Shown: one piece after another, positions 9,469 to 17,810 of the stretch | How positions within the stretch are numbered: position 1 is the first letter of the stretch | How the letters are laid out: each line of letters begins with the position of its first letter | Source of the DNA: Nonomuraea montanisoli | GTDB lineage: Bacteria; Actinomycetota; Actinomycetes; Streptosporangiales; Streptosporangiaceae | Direction: 5' to 3' | Assembly (NCBI RefSeq): GCF_013363975.1 | Contig: NZ_JABWGN010000001.1 | Coordinates: 708,646-772,645, forward strand | Length of the DNA stretch: 64,000 bases | Program-made: the position numbers and the translations under genes | Notes under the pieces: model-generated | What the model was told of the DNA's origin: nothing | The model's input: only the letters and a program-made list of their open reading frames with translations | Database searches by the model: none

Positions 9469-10109
9469 GCCGTCACCCGCTTGGGCGCGCCGGGCACCAC
9501 CGCGTCGGGGCGGCGCAGGTAGATCGGGCGCGCCGGGTCGAGCGGGAGACCGGCGGCCAGGCGTTCGACGGCGAGGCCGGCCAGCGCGCCGGCGTACGGG
9601 TAGGGCGGGTCGAGCGGCTCGCCGAGCGCGTCGGGGTAGAGGACGGCGCCGGCCCCGGCCACCGGCAGGCCCTCGACGGGCACGTCGGCGGGCCGGTCGA
9701 CGGCCGGGCCGCTCACGCGGGTGCGCCGGTCGGCGTACCGGGCCCAGAACACCTCCTTGCGCCGCGCGTCGGTGGCCGCGATGAACGGCTCGTCGCGACC
9801 GCTGCCGTAGGCGACGGCGTCGAGGGTGCAGATCCCGTATGCGGGGATCGCCAGGGTTGTGGCCAGCGCCTGCGCGGTCATCAGCCCGACGCGCAGCCCG
9901 GTGTACGGGCCGGGACCGCTGCCGGCGACGACGGCGGTGACGTCGCGCAGCGACGCGCCCGCCTCGGCGAGGACGGCCTGGATGGTGGGCGCCAGCAGCT
10001 CACCGTGGCGTCGGGCGTCGATCGTCGTCGACTCGGCGAGAACCCGCTCGCCGTCGTGGAGCGCGGCGGTGACCGCAGGAGTCGCGGTGTCAAAGGCCAG
10101 GACCAGCAC
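9465..10109 (-). CDS. tsaB: tRNA threonylcarbamoyladenosine modification protein TsaB
   Basis: 214 residues, ASKHA fold. It starts VLVLAFDTATPAVTAALHDG and contains GSGPGPYTGLRVGL, the TsaB signature. It is the non-catalytic partner that dimerises with TsaD. It heads the tsaB-rimI-tsaD operon. A TAGGCT -10 box lies 8 nt upstream of the GTG, so the leader is at most a few nucleotides. Confidence 0.95.
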   Translation of the reverse strand: MLVLAFDTATPAVTAALHDGERVLAESTTIDARRHGELLAPTIQAVLAEAGASLRDVTAVVAGSGPGPYTGLRVGLMTAQALATTLAIPAYGICTLDAVAYGSGRDEPFIAATDARRKEVFWARYADRRTRVSGPAVDRPADVPVEGLPVAGAGAVLYPDALGEPLDPPYPYAGALAGLAVERLAAGLPLDPARPIYLRRPDAVVPGAPKRVTA

Positions 10110-10117
10110 GACTGCTT

Positions 10118-10123
10118 AGCCTA
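10118..10123 (-). promoter_or_regulatory. candidate -10 box for tsaB
   Basis: TAGGCT on the minus strand, 8 nt before the tsaB GTG, matching the TANNNT pattern of other near-leaderless genes in this window. Confidence 0.4.
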
Positions 10124-10193
10124 CCCGCCGCCCGGCTCACACCTGGCCGCTCACCCGATTCCCCACGCCCACTTCAGGCGATCTCCCAGGGCC

Positions 10194-10334
10194 GGCACAC
10201 CTCGATCCCACATGCCCACGTCCCCGGACCTCCCAGGACCGGCACACCTCGATCCCACATGCCCACGTCCCCGGACCTCCCAGGACCGGCACACCTCGAT
10301 CCCACATGCCCACGTCCCCGGACCTCCCACAGCC
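10194..10334. repeat. 47-bp tandem repeat, 3 copies plus a degenerate one
   Basis: Units begin at 10194, 10241 and 10288 with GGCACACCTCGATCCCACAT. The first two are identical; the third diverges in its last few bases. A weaker copy precedes the array at about 10158-10193. Confidence 0.9.
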
Positions 10335-10435
10335 GGCCCATCTCGGCTCCCCACACCCGGCCCACCAGGTCGCCAGATCTGCCTCCGAGGCACGGATCGC
10401 CCCGACTCACCCGGGTCCGCACTCTCCCCCGCCCC

Positions 10436-10576
10436 GAGTTCCCCTCCGGCCACCCCGAGCGATCCGCCGCTCCCGCCACCCCGGGTTGTCCTCCCGCCAG
10501 CCCGAGCGACCCGCCGCTCCCACCCTCCCAAGTTCTCCTCCCGCCACCCCGAGCGACCCGCCGCTCCCATCGCACC
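10436..10576. repeat. second 47-bp tandem repeat, 3 diverged copies
   Basis: Units begin at 10436, 10483 and 10530 and share CCCGAGCGAYCCGCCGCTCC. The sequence is unrelated to the first array although the period is identical. Confidence 0.85.
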
Positions 10577-10685
10577 GAGCGACCCGCCGTGGACCGCCGA
10601 CCGCCAACCGCGTCGCTGACGCCGGCGCGCAGGAGCGGCCGGGCGGGGCGGGGGCGCAGCCAGGCGGGATCGCAGGTGCGGCCGG

Positions 10686-10748
10686 GCCGGAGCGCGGCCG
10701 GGCCAGGCCGGAGCGCAGGCGACCGGGGCCGGAGCGCAGGCGCGGCCG
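10686..10748. repeat. 21-bp tandem repeat, 3 copies
   Basis: GCCGGAGCGCRGSC recurs at 10686, 10707 and 10728, just downstream of the phosphotransferase-like stop. Confidence 0.7.
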
Positions 10749-10768
10749 AGGCTGAGGCGGAGGAGGTG

Positions 10769-11698
10769 TCAGGCCCAGCCGGTGCGGCGTCTGAGCCAGT
10801 CCAGCGCCACCGTCCCCTGCGCGCGCTGGAACGCCCTCAGCGTCGGCAACCCGGGCGGATCCGGCTGCCGGCCCTGCCGGACGAGATAGCCGGTCAGCGC
10901 GGCGACCGCCGCCGTGATCGCCGGGTCGGGATCGGTGACCAGCTCGTGCGGCATCGGCCCGCCCTGCATGCCGACCGACGGCAGCATGCACACCCGGTCG
11001 AACCACTGCGCCCCGACGCACGCCCACGGCCAGTCCACGACGTAGACCTGGTCGCCGGCGAGCAGGATGTTGTCGGCCCGCAGGTCGGAGTGGAGGAGCG
11101 TGTCGCCGGCGGCGGCCTCGCCCCAGCCGGACTCCAGCTCGGCCAGCCGGTCGAGGTGGCGCAGCGCCCACGGGTCGAGGCCGGTGACGTCCTCGTCCAC
11201 GAGCCTGCGCCAGCCGCGGAAGGAGTCGGCGAACAGCTCCCCGACGGGCGGCGCGGTGACGGGCGCGGGCGTGAGCGCGGCCGACATCCGGTCGACGGCC
11301 GCCAGCACCAGGTCCAGCTCGTCGCGCCGCCACGGCATCGCCGGGTGGCGGCCCTCGATGTCCTCGAAGACGAGCACCACCCAGCCCTCGGCCTCGAACG
11401 TGGTCAGCAGCCGGGGCGCGGGCACCGAGGCGGGGAGGGTGGCGGCGATCAGCGCCTCGGCGCGGTAGATGCGCACGGACTCCGGGTTCGGCTCGGGGCC
11501 GACGGCCTTGACGAACGCGCGCCGCCCGCCGGCGGTGCGCAGGCGCACGGCGGCGGCCGGCGAGAAGCCGGTGTCCTGGGTGACGGCCTCGGTCACGGGC
11601 CCGCCGAGGAAGTCCTCGACCCCGGCCCGGGCCGCGGGATGCACCTGCTCCCAGGGGACCCGGCTGCCGGTGGCGGGCGGGTTGGTCTCCACGCTCAT
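10769..11698 (-). CDS. aminoglycoside phosphotransferase (APH)-family kinase
   Basis: About 309 residues from the ATG at 11698. An upstream in-frame start (11767) would overlap the sortase gene and was rejected. The kinase catalytic motif is LLHSDLRADNILL and the metal-binding segment is VYVVDWPWACVG. The family phosphorylates small alcohols, including antibiotics, choline or homoserine. The chromosomal setting beside a sortase and tRNA-modification genes gives no substrate clue, and a role in drug resistance should not be assumed. Confidence 0.8.
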   Translation of the reverse strand: MSVETNPPATGSRVPWEQVHPAARAGVEDFLGGPVTEAVTQDTGFSPAAAVRLRTAGGRRAFVKAVGPEPNPESVRIYRAEALIAATLPASVPAPRLLTTFEAEGWVVLVFEDIEGRHPAMPWRRDELDLVLAAVDRMSAALTPAPVTAPPVGELFADSFRGWRRLVDEDVTGLDPWALRHLDRLAELESGWGEAAAGDTLLHSDLRADNILLAGDQVYVVDWPWACVGAQWFDRVCMLPSVGMQGGPMPHELVTDPDPAITAAVAALTGYLVRQGRQPDPPGLPTLRAFQRAQGTVALDWLRRRTGWA

Positions 11699-11744
11699 GT
11701 CCCCATCATCCCGATCGCCGCAACCGATTTCCGGGTGCAGGCGG

Positions 11745-12281
11745 TCAGGCGCGGGAGGCGTAGACAATGATGTTGTCGATGTACTCGCCCTTGGCGTAGT
11801 CGAACGTCCCCCCGCACGTCACCAGCTTGAGGCCGTCGTCCACGTAGACCTTCTTGGCCGGGAAACTGTCCTTGTGGACCTGCTCGACGGCCTCCACCTT
11901 GTACGTGGCGACCTTGCCGTCGCTGCGCTCCACCTTCACGAGCTCGCCCTTGCGCATCTTGCGCAGCTTGTAGAACACGGCGGGCGCCGTCTTGGTGTCG
12001 ACGTGGCCCACGATCACCGAGGCGCCCTTCTCGCCGGGGACGGCGCTGCCGCTGTACCAGCCGGCGACCTTGGGCTTCTCGTACGGCGGCAGCTCGACCT
12101 CGCCGTCCTTGGTCAGCCCGAGCTTCATCAGCGGGGCCTCGACGTCGATGGACGGGATGTCGATGCTCTCGGGCACCACCTTCGCGGCGGCCTGCTGGGT
12201 GCCGAGCTGGGTCTTGCCGAACATGACCAGCAGGAGTCCCGTGGCGGCCCCGGCGAGCACCACGCGTCCCGGACGTGCCAT
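11745..12281 (-). CDS. class F-like sortase
   Basis: 178 residues with one N-terminal membrane helix (VVLAGAATGLLLVMFG). The catalytic His lies in SVIVGHVDT and the Cys in LKLVTCGGTFD, the TCGG form typical of actinobacterial class F sortases. The expected C-terminal Arg is not obvious: the segment after the Cys reads YAKGEYIDNIIVYASRA. The surface protein just upstream ends 13 nt away and is the likely co-transcribed substrate. Confidence 0.85.
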   Translation of the reverse strand: MARPGRVVLAGAATGLLLVMFGKTQLGTQQAAAKVVPESIDIPSIDVEAPLMKLGLTKDGEVELPPYEKPKVAGWYSGSAVPGEKGASVIVGHVDTKTAPAVFYKLRKMRKGELVKVERSDGKVATYKVEAVEQVHKDSFPAKKVYVDDGLKLVTCGGTFDYAKGEYIDNIIVYASRA

Positions 12282-12294
12282 GGCGCCGTCCTCG

Positions 12295-12960
12295 TCAGGC
12301 CCGGCTGCGGCGCTTGACCGCGATCCCGACGCCGGCGGCCAGGACGAGGCCGAGCACGATCCCGGCCGGGGCGAGCGGCAGCCCGGAGTCGTCGTCCACG
12401 TCCTTGCCGAACGTGCCGCCGCCGCCCGCGCGCGGGGCCCGGGTGGGCACGTCGCTGGGCAGCGGGTCGGCCCGGACGACGCGCAGGGTGGCGCGGCCGG
12501 TGTCGTTGGTGCCGTCGCACTTGACGTCGACGCGGTAGGAGCCGCGCGCGACCGTGCCGGACACCTGGGCCTCGCCCCGCACCCACGGGCCGGGGCTGGG
12601 CGTGCTGGTGGCGTTGGGGCCGGGGGTCGGGGCGGCCGGGTTGAGCGGGACGCCGTTGATGAAGGCCCGCGAGGTGGCGGTGCCGGTGTGGGCGGGGCCG
12701 CCGGTCGGCACGGGGCAGTTGGCCAGGATCCAGACCCGCGACGTCTCGCCGGCGGTGACCCGGTCGGGGTTGAGCTCGACCTTGATGGAGGCGCGGGCGG
12801 GGGCCGTGGCCGTCGTGGTGGCGGTGCTCGTGGCGGTCGTGGTGGCCGTGGCGGTGGCCGTCGGTGTGGGTGTGGGGCCGCTGTCGGCCTGGGCCGAGCA
12901 GCCCAGTGCGCCGATCATGAGGATGGCTCCCGCGGACGCGAGTCGTCTGACACCGAGCAC
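12295..12960 (-). CDS. exported surface protein with C-terminal membrane anchor
   Basis: About 221 residues from a GTG at 12960; the start is uncertain because the frame is open further upstream. A hydrophobic signal (LASAGAILMIGALGCSA) could be a lipoprotein or Sec signal. It is followed by a Thr/Ala/Pro-rich linker, a domain of about 120 residues with Cys pairs, and a C-terminal helix ending KRRSRA. LPLAP just before that helix could be a sorting motif. The order (signal, domain, LPxA-like motif, helix, basic tail) and the adjacent sortase gene suggest a cell-wall-anchored protein. Function unknown. Confidence 0.7.
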   Translation of the reverse strand: MLGVRRLASAGAILMIGALGCSAQADSGPTPTPTATATATTTATSTATTTATAPARASIKVELNPDRVTAGETSRVWILANCPVPTGGPAHTGTATSRAFINGVPLNPAAPTPGPNATSTPSPGPWVRGEAQVSGTVARGSYRVDVKCDGTNDTGRATLRVVRADPLPSDVPTRAPRAGGGGTFGKDVDDDSGLPLAPAGIVLGLVLAAGVGIAVKRRSRA

Positions 12961-12991
12961 CAGCGCACCCCACTTCGCCGTCTTGCACCAA

Positions 12992-13014
12992 GCATCCACC
13001 AAAAAGGTGGACGC
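12992..13014 (-). promoter_or_regulatory. stem-loop in the 5' region of the surface protein gene
   Basis: GCATCCACC and GGTGGACGC flank five A residues (minus strand: T5 loop), a 9-bp stem with one G-T pair, about 30 nt upstream of the proposed start. It could be a leader hairpin or an operator. Confidence 0.4.
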
Positions 13015-13028
13015 TGCCCCTCCTGATA

Positions 13029-13043
13029 CCCAGAAATTCTGGG
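13029..13043. promoter_or_regulatory. 15-bp palindrome, possible operator
   Basis: CCCAGAAATTCTGGG is a perfect palindrome about a central base, upstream of the surface protein and sortase genes. It may be a repressor site for that pair. Confidence 0.4.
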
Positions 13044-13159
13044 GGAATCCATCGCCAACGATCATGTTTTCCGTCATCGGCGGGATACGTCAAGGGTGAC
13101 AGCATTGCCGGGCGTTGACCCGCGTTTTACTCTTGTCGCCGCTCACCCGGCGTGTCGGG

Positions 13160-13612
13160 TCAGACCGAGTCGCCGGACCAGCGCGCGCCGACTCCCCGCA
13201 GGGTCACGACGCGGGCGTCGTCGCCCGTCTCGCGGTCGATGTGGATCTCCAGGCGGTCCTCGGACAGGCCCTCGACGAGCCCCTCGCCCCACTCGACGAC
13301 GGTGACCGACTCCTCCAGCGAGGCGTCGAGGTCGAGGTCGTCCACCTCCAGGTCGCCGCCGAGCCGGTAGGCGTCGACGTGGACGAGGGGCGGCCCCTGG
13401 CACAGGGACGGGTGGACCCGGGCGATCACGAACGTCGGCGAGGTGATGGGGCCCCGCACCTTCAGGCCCTCGGCGATGCCCTGCACCAGCGTCGTCTTGC
13501 CGGCGCCCAGCGGCCCCGACAGGACCACCAGGTCGCCGGGGCGCAGCCGGGCGGACAGCCGGGCCCCGTACGCGCGCATGTCCTCGGCGGTCGGCAACCG
13601 CTCCGTGTTCAC
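13160..13612 (-). CDS. tsaE: tRNA threonylcarbamoyladenosine biosynthesis ATPase TsaE
   Basis: 150 residues with Walker A SGPLGAGKT (32-40), ITSPTFVIARVH and the VVEWGEGL motif. TsaE hydrolyses ATP to reset the TsaB-TsaD complex. GTG start preceded by a GGGGGAG ribosome-binding site. In this genome it is separated from tsaB-rimI-tsaD by the phosphotransferase, sortase and surface protein genes, although the usual order keeps all four together. Confidence 0.95.
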   Translation of the reverse strand: MNTERLPTAEDMRAYGARLSARLRPGDLVVLSGPLGAGKTTLVQGIAEGLKVRGPITSPTFVIARVHPSLCQGPPLVHVDAYRLGGDLEVDDLDLDASLEESVTVVEWGEGLVEGLSEDRLEIHIDRETGDDARVVTLRGVGARWSGDSV

Positions 13613-13629
13613 CGCGACTCCCCCACTCT

Positions 13630-14679
13630 CTACAACTCCACTCTCTTGATCAGGTCGCGCAGCGCGTCGTTGACCACGCCCGGCCGTTCGAGCTGGATCA
13701 GGTGGGAGGTGTCGGGCACCTCGGTCAGCTGGGCCTTGGGCAGGGCGGCCGCGATGGCGCGGCTGTGGTCGGGCGGGGTCAGCCAGTCCTTGTCGCCGAC
13801 GAGGATGGCGGTCGGGACGGGGTCGAGGACGTGCAGCGCGGACAGCTTGTCATGGTTCATCAGCGCCGGGTAGAAGTCGGCGATCACCTCGGTGGGCGTC
13901 GCCCTGATCATGGACTCGGCGAAGTCGACCAGGGTCGGGCTGACGTTCTTGGAGTCGCCGAACCCGACGTAGCGGGTGATGAGGAACGCGATGTCGCTGC
14001 CCGCGTGGCGGGTGCGGTCGACGAGCGCGCCTCGGCGTCCCAGCATGGACACCGCGCCCGGCGCCACCTTGTGGACCACCTTGGACACCAGCGCGGGCAG
14101 GCCCAGCGTGATCTCGGCCAGCTTGCCCGCCGAGGTGCCGATGAGCGCCACGCCCTTGATCCGGTCGCCGAACAGCTCCGGACGGCGGTCGGCCAGCGCC
14201 ATGATCGTCATGCCGCCCATGGAGTGGCCGACGAGCACGCACGGGCCGGGCACGAACCGTTCGAGCAGCTCGGCCAGGTCGTCGCCGAGCCGGTCGATCG
14301 TGGCGTCCTCGGCGGCGGCGCGCTCGGAACGGCCGTGGGAGCGCTGGTCCCACGCCACGATCCGGTGGCTCTCGCGCAGGTCACGGCGCTGGTAGTGCCA
14401 GGACTCCAGGTTGAGGCAGTAGCCGTGGCAGAACACCACGGTCAGCGGCGCGTCCTCGGGGCCGTCGACCTCGACGTGCAGGGACACCCCGTCGGAGGTG
14501 GTGAGCGTGCGCTCCCGGCCCTTCAGCTCGCCGAACGGCTCGCCGAGCTCGGCGTCGGGGCGCAACCTGATCCGGCCCACCGCGTAACGCTTGGCCAGTG
14601 TCGCCGCCGCGACACCCGCCGACGCGGCGCCGACGATGGCTCCGGCGATGCCGACCTTGCGACGCGTCGTCGTGGTCAT
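13630..14679 (-). CDS. alpha/beta hydrolase, membrane-associated
   Basis: About 349 residues from the ATG at 14679, with an N-terminal hydrophobic segment (VGIAGAIVGAASAGVAAATL). The nucleophile elbow is GHSMGG, the acidic residue is in VGDKDWLTP and the His in PDTSHLIQ, so the catalytic triad is complete. Its place between alr and tsaE is the usual one for this lipase-like gene in actinobacteria. Substrate unknown. Ends 17 nt before tsaE and starts 17 nt after alr. Confidence 0.9.
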   Translation of the reverse strand: MTTTTRRKVGIAGAIVGAASAGVAAATLAKRYAVGRIRLRPDAELGEPFGELKGRERTLTTSDGVSLHVEVDGPEDAPLTVVFCHGYCLNLESWHYQRRDLRESHRIVAWDQRSHGRSERAAAEDATIDRLGDDLAELLERFVPGPCVLVGHSMGGMTIMALADRRPELFGDRIKGVALIGTSAGKLAEITLGLPALVSKVVHKVAPGAVSMLGRRGALVDRTRHAGSDIAFLITRYVGFGDSKNVSPTLVDFAESMIRATPTEVIADFYPALMNHDKLSALHVLDPVPTAILVGDKDWLTPPDHSRAIAAALPKAQLTEVPDTSHLIQLERPGVVNDALRDLIKRVEL

Positions 14680-14696
14680 GTCCCCGCGCCCCCTTC

Positions 14697-15830
14697 TCAC
14701 TCCTGGCTGTCGCGCACGTGGACCCGGGGCACCCGCGCGCCGATCCTCGTCACGATCTCATGCGTGATGGTGCCGAGGTTATCCGCCCACTCCTGGGCGG
14801 TGGGCTCGCCCCTCCCCCCAGGGCCGAACAGCACGACCTCCTCGCCCTCGGCCAGCAGGTCGTCGTCCAGGTCGATCATGAACTGGTCCATGCACACGCG
14901 GCCGGTCACGGGCCTGCGGCGACCGCCGGCCAGCACCTCGGCCCGGCCGGTCGCGTGCCGCAGCACGCCGTCGGCGTAGCCGAGCGGGACCAGGCCGAGC
15001 CGGGTCTCGCTCTCGGTGACGTGCAGGTGCCCGTACGAGACGCCGGAGCCGGCGGGCACCTGCTTGACCAGCGCCAGCCGGGCGAGCAGCGTCATCGCCG
15101 GGCGCAGGCCGAAGTCGCCGAGCTCCGGAACGGGGCTCAGCCCGTACATCGCGATGCCGGCGCGGACCATGTCGAAGCGGGAACGCGGCAGCGTGAGGAT
15201 CGCGGCGGAGTTGGCGAGGTGGCGGATGACGTGCGAGCCACCCGCGCCCGCCTGCTCGGCCAGCTTGAGCGCGGCCTCGAACGCGTCGAGCTGCGCCCCG
15301 ATCGACGGGTGGCCGGGGATGTCGGCGCACGCGAAGTGGGACCACAGGCCGATGATCTCGATGACGCCCTCGGCCTGGAGGCGGACCGCCCGATCCAGCA
15401 GGCCGGGCCAGGCGGCGAGGGGCGCGCCGCCGCGACTCATGCCGGTGTCGGCCTCCAGGTGCATGCGGGCGGTGCGGCCGGTGCGCCGGGCGGCGGCGGC
15501 GATCTCGTCCAGGGTCGTCTCGGCCGAGGCCGACAGCTCGACGTCGGCCTCCAGGGCCTCGGCGATCGGCTCGTCGGGGCCGATGATCCACGACAGCACC
15601 GGCGCCGTGACGCCGGCCTCCCGCAGCGCCAGCGCCTCCCGGACGAACGCGGTGCCGAGCCTGCTCGCCCCGCCCGCGAGGACGGCCTCGGAGCACGGCA
15701 CGAGACCGTGCCCGTAGGCGTCGGCCTTGACGGCGCCCATCAGCTCGGCGCCGCCGGCGCGCTCCTTGAGCAGGGCCACGTTGCGCTCGATCGCGGCCAG
15801 GTCGACCCGCGCCTGCGCGGGCGTCGCCAT
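14697..15830 (-). CDS. alr: alanine racemase
   Basis: About 377 residues from the ATG at 15830, chosen because GGAGATGGG lies at the right distance; longer starts at 15842 and 15893 are possible. The PLP lysine is Lys35 in VKADAYGHG, and the second base is the Tyr of SGVSYGHLH. It makes D-alanine for peptidoglycan. It heads the alr-hydrolase-tsaE run and is separated from nnrD by a strong hairpin. Confidence 0.96.
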   Translation of the reverse strand: MATPAQARVDLAAIERNVALLKERAGGAELMGAVKADAYGHGLVPCSEAVLAGGASRLGTAFVREALALREAGVTAPVLSWIIGPDEPIAEALEADVELSASAETTLDEIAAAARRTGRTARMHLEADTGMSRGGAPLAAWPGLLDRAVRLQAEGVIEIIGLWSHFACADIPGHPSIGAQLDAFEAALKLAEQAGAGGSHVIRHLANSAAILTLPRSRFDMVRAGIAMYGLSPVPELGDFGLRPAMTLLARLALVKQVPAGSGVSYGHLHVTESETRLGLVPLGYADGVLRHATGRAEVLAGGRRRPVTGRVCMDQFMIDLDDDLLAEGEEVVLFGPGGRGEPTAQEWADNLGTITHEIVTRIGARVPRVHVRDSQE

Positions 15831-15880
15831 CGGGAATCCCATCTCTCCAGTCTGGCAGCTCGCCCACGTGGCCGGGCGCC

Positions 15881-15917
15881 ATTCACCGATCACCGCGCCC
15901 CGCGGTGATCGGTGAAT
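15881..15917 (-). terminator. 17-bp perfect stem between nnrD and alr
   Basis: ATTCACCGATCACCGCG (15881-15897) is repeated exactly in reverse complement at 15901-15917 around a CCC loop. It begins 44 nt past the nnrD stop and lies about 50 nt upstream of alr. A terminator for nnrD is the simplest reading; a protein-binding operator for alr is an alternative. Confidence 0.65.
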
Positions 15918-15961
15918 GCGCGGCCATCCTCACGAACGCGCCGTCCCCGTGAAACGCGCGA

Positions 15962-17419
15962 CTACCTCGACGCCGACCGCCCGGTCAGCTCGCGGATCGC
16001 CGCGGGCACCGCCGCCGCCACGCCCGCCGCGTGCAGCGGCGCGCCGGAGGAGGCGATCCGCCCGGCCAGCCCGTGCAGGTAAGCCGCGCACGAGCCCGCG
16101 TCGTAGCAGCCGAGCCCCTGGGCGAGCAGCGCCCCCGCCACCCCGGACAGCACGTCGCCGGTGCCGCCCGTGGCCAGCCACGCGGTGCCGGTGCCGTTGA
16201 CGCGTACCGGCCGGTCCGGCTCGGCGACGACCGTGGTGGACCCCTTGAGCAGCACGGTCACCCCGAGGTCGGCCGCGGCGCCCCGGGCGTGCTTCAGCCG
16301 GTCGGCCTCGATCTCGTCGCGTCCGGCCCCCGTGAGCCGCGACAGCTCACCGGCGTGCGGGGTGACCAGCACGGGCGCGTCGCGGCCGAGCAGGTCGCGC
16401 TCCCGGGCGACGAGCGTGAGCCCGTCGGCGTCGATGAGCACGGGCACGTCACTCGCCAGCACCTGCGCGAGCATCTCGCGCGCCCAGTCGCCGGTGCCGA
16501 GCCCGGGGCCGACCACCCACGCCTGCACCCGGCCGACGCCGTCGAGCGAGGGCCGCTCCAGCTCCGTGATCACCGCCTCGGGCCAGCGGGAGCGCACCTG
16601 CGCCACCGGCTCGCCCGGACCGGCGTAGCGGACCATGCCGGCGCCGGCCAGCAGGGCCCCGCCCACGGCGAGCACGGCCGCGCCGGTGTACTGGTCGCTG
16701 CCGGCGACGACGCCGACCACTCCCCGGCGGTACTTGTCGCTCTCGGCCGCCGGGCGCGGCAGCAGGGCGGCCACGTCGGCGCCGGTGAGCCCGACGACGT
16801 CGGGGTCGGGCAGGTAGGGGCCGAGCCCGATGTCGACCAGCTCCACCTCGCCGGCCAGGGCGGCTCCCGGGTCGACGAGCAGGCCGGTCTTGCGCGCCCC
16901 CATGGTCACGGTGAGCGCGGCCTCGACGGCGGCGCCCTCCACCCGGCCGCTGCTCGCGTCCACGCCGCTGGGCACGTCCACGGCGACCGTGGGCGCCGCC
17001 GCGGCGTTGGCCGCCCGGGCGAGCCCCCAGTACGGCTCGCGCAGCGCCCCGCTCACCCCGATGCCGACCAGCCCGTCCACGATGAGGTCGGCCCGCTCGA
17101 TCGCCTCCGCCCCGGCCTCCCGCCCCCCGGCCAGCAGGAACGCCTCCAGCCCTGCCTCGTGGGTCCTGCTGCCGGCGAGCACGGCCTCGACCCGGGCGCC
17201 GCGCCGGGCGAGCAGCGCCCCCGCGTACAGGGCGTCGCCGCCGTTGTCGCCGCTGCCGACGAGCAGGGTCACGCGGCTGCCGTACACCTTGCCGAGCATC
17301 GTCGCGCACGCGGCGGCGAGCCCGGAGGCGGCGCGCTGCATGAGCGTGCCCTCGGGCAGGCGGGCCATGAGCTGGTGCTCGGCGGCTCTGATCTGGTCGG
17401 CGGTGTAGGCGATGCGCAT
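15962..17419 (-). CDS. nnrD: bifunctional NAD(P)H-hydrate epimerase/dehydratase
   Basis: 485 residues combining two repair enzymes. The N-terminal half (about 1-215) is the epimerase (YjeF_N), with LLVGSGDNGGDALYAG. The C-terminal half is the ADP-dependent dehydratase, with VVGPGLGTGDWA, VLIDADGLTLVA, VLVTPHAGELSRL and WLATGGTGDVLSGVAGA. Together they restore NADH and NADPH damaged by hydration. It is 9 nt downstream of acpS, the conserved actinobacterial pairing upstream of alr. Confidence 0.95.
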   Translation of the reverse strand: MRIAYTADQIRAAEHQLMARLPEGTLMQRAASGLAAACATMLGKVYGSRVTLLVGSGDNGGDALYAGALLARRGARVEAVLAGSRTHEAGLEAFLLAGGREAGAEAIERADLIVDGLVGIGVSGALREPYWGLARAANAAAAPTVAVDVPSGVDASSGRVEGAAVEAALTVTMGARKTGLLVDPGAALAGEVELVDIGLGPYLPDPDVVGLTGADVAALLPRPAAESDKYRRGVVGVVAGSDQYTGAAVLAVGGALLAGAGMVRYAGPGEPVAQVRSRWPEAVITELERPSLDGVGRVQAWVVGPGLGTGDWAREMLAQVLASDVPVLIDADGLTLVARERDLLGRDAPVLVTPHAGELSRLTGAGRDEIEADRLKHARGAAADLGVTVLLKGSTTVVAEPDRPVRVNGTGTAWLATGGTGDVLSGVAGALLAQGLGCYDAGSCAAYLHGLAGRIASSGAPLHAAGVAAAVPAAIRELTGRSASR

Positions 17420-17428
17420 GATCCGAAG

Positions 17429-17779
17429 CTATCCCTCCGCGATCACGTAGGCCATGGCGACGCCCGCGTCATGGGTGAGGGAAAGGTGCCAGCGCTTGAC
17501 GCCGAGCTCGTAGGCGACCTCGGCGGCGCGGCCGGTGATGTGCAGCTCGGGCCGGCCGCTCTCGCCACGGCGCACCTCGGCCTCCAGGTGGCCGACGCCC
17601 CTGGGGCCGCCGAGCGCCTTGGCCACGGCCTCCTTCGCGGCGAAGCGGGCGGCCAGCGACCGCACCGGCAGGTCGCGCTCGCGCTCGGTGAACAGCCGCG
17701 TCCGCAGGCCCGGCGTGCGCTCCAGCGTGGCCTCGAACCGGGCGATGTCCACCACGTCCACTCCGATGCCCAGGATCAT
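17429..17779 (-). CDS. acpS: holo-[acyl-carrier-protein] synthase
   Basis: 116 residues, the normal AcpS length. It opens [15 protein letters not shown] with the metal ligand Asp8, and [12 protein letters not shown] contains Glu50. It attaches 4'-phosphopantetheine to the fatty-acid synthase carrier protein. ATG start 31 nt downstream of the PhoX-like gene; the nnrD gene follows after 9 nt. Confidence 0.96.
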   Translation of the reverse strand: MILGIGVDVVDIARFEATLERTPGLRTRLFTERERDLPVRSLAARFAAKEAVAKALGGPRGVGHLEAEVRRGESGRPELHITGRAAEVAYELGVKRWHLSLTHDAGVAMAYVIAEG

Positions 17780-17810
17780 GTCCCCAGGCTAGCCGCGTGC
17801 GCGCGGCGGC

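Larger units (their letters stand above)
10110..10768. other. non-coding region with three tandem repeat arrays
   Basis: About 660 bp between tsaB and the phosphotransferase-like gene (both minus strand). The right and middle parts are filled by three arrays (47 bp, 47 bp and 21 bp units); the rest is very GC-rich. The 47-bp period is not a multiple of three, so the frames that run through it are not genes. Confidence 0.7.

Noticed and set aside
10151..10575. Minus-strand Gly/Arg frames in the repeat region
   Set aside because: They are translations of tandem repeats with a 47-bp period, which changes frame at each unit; not a gene.
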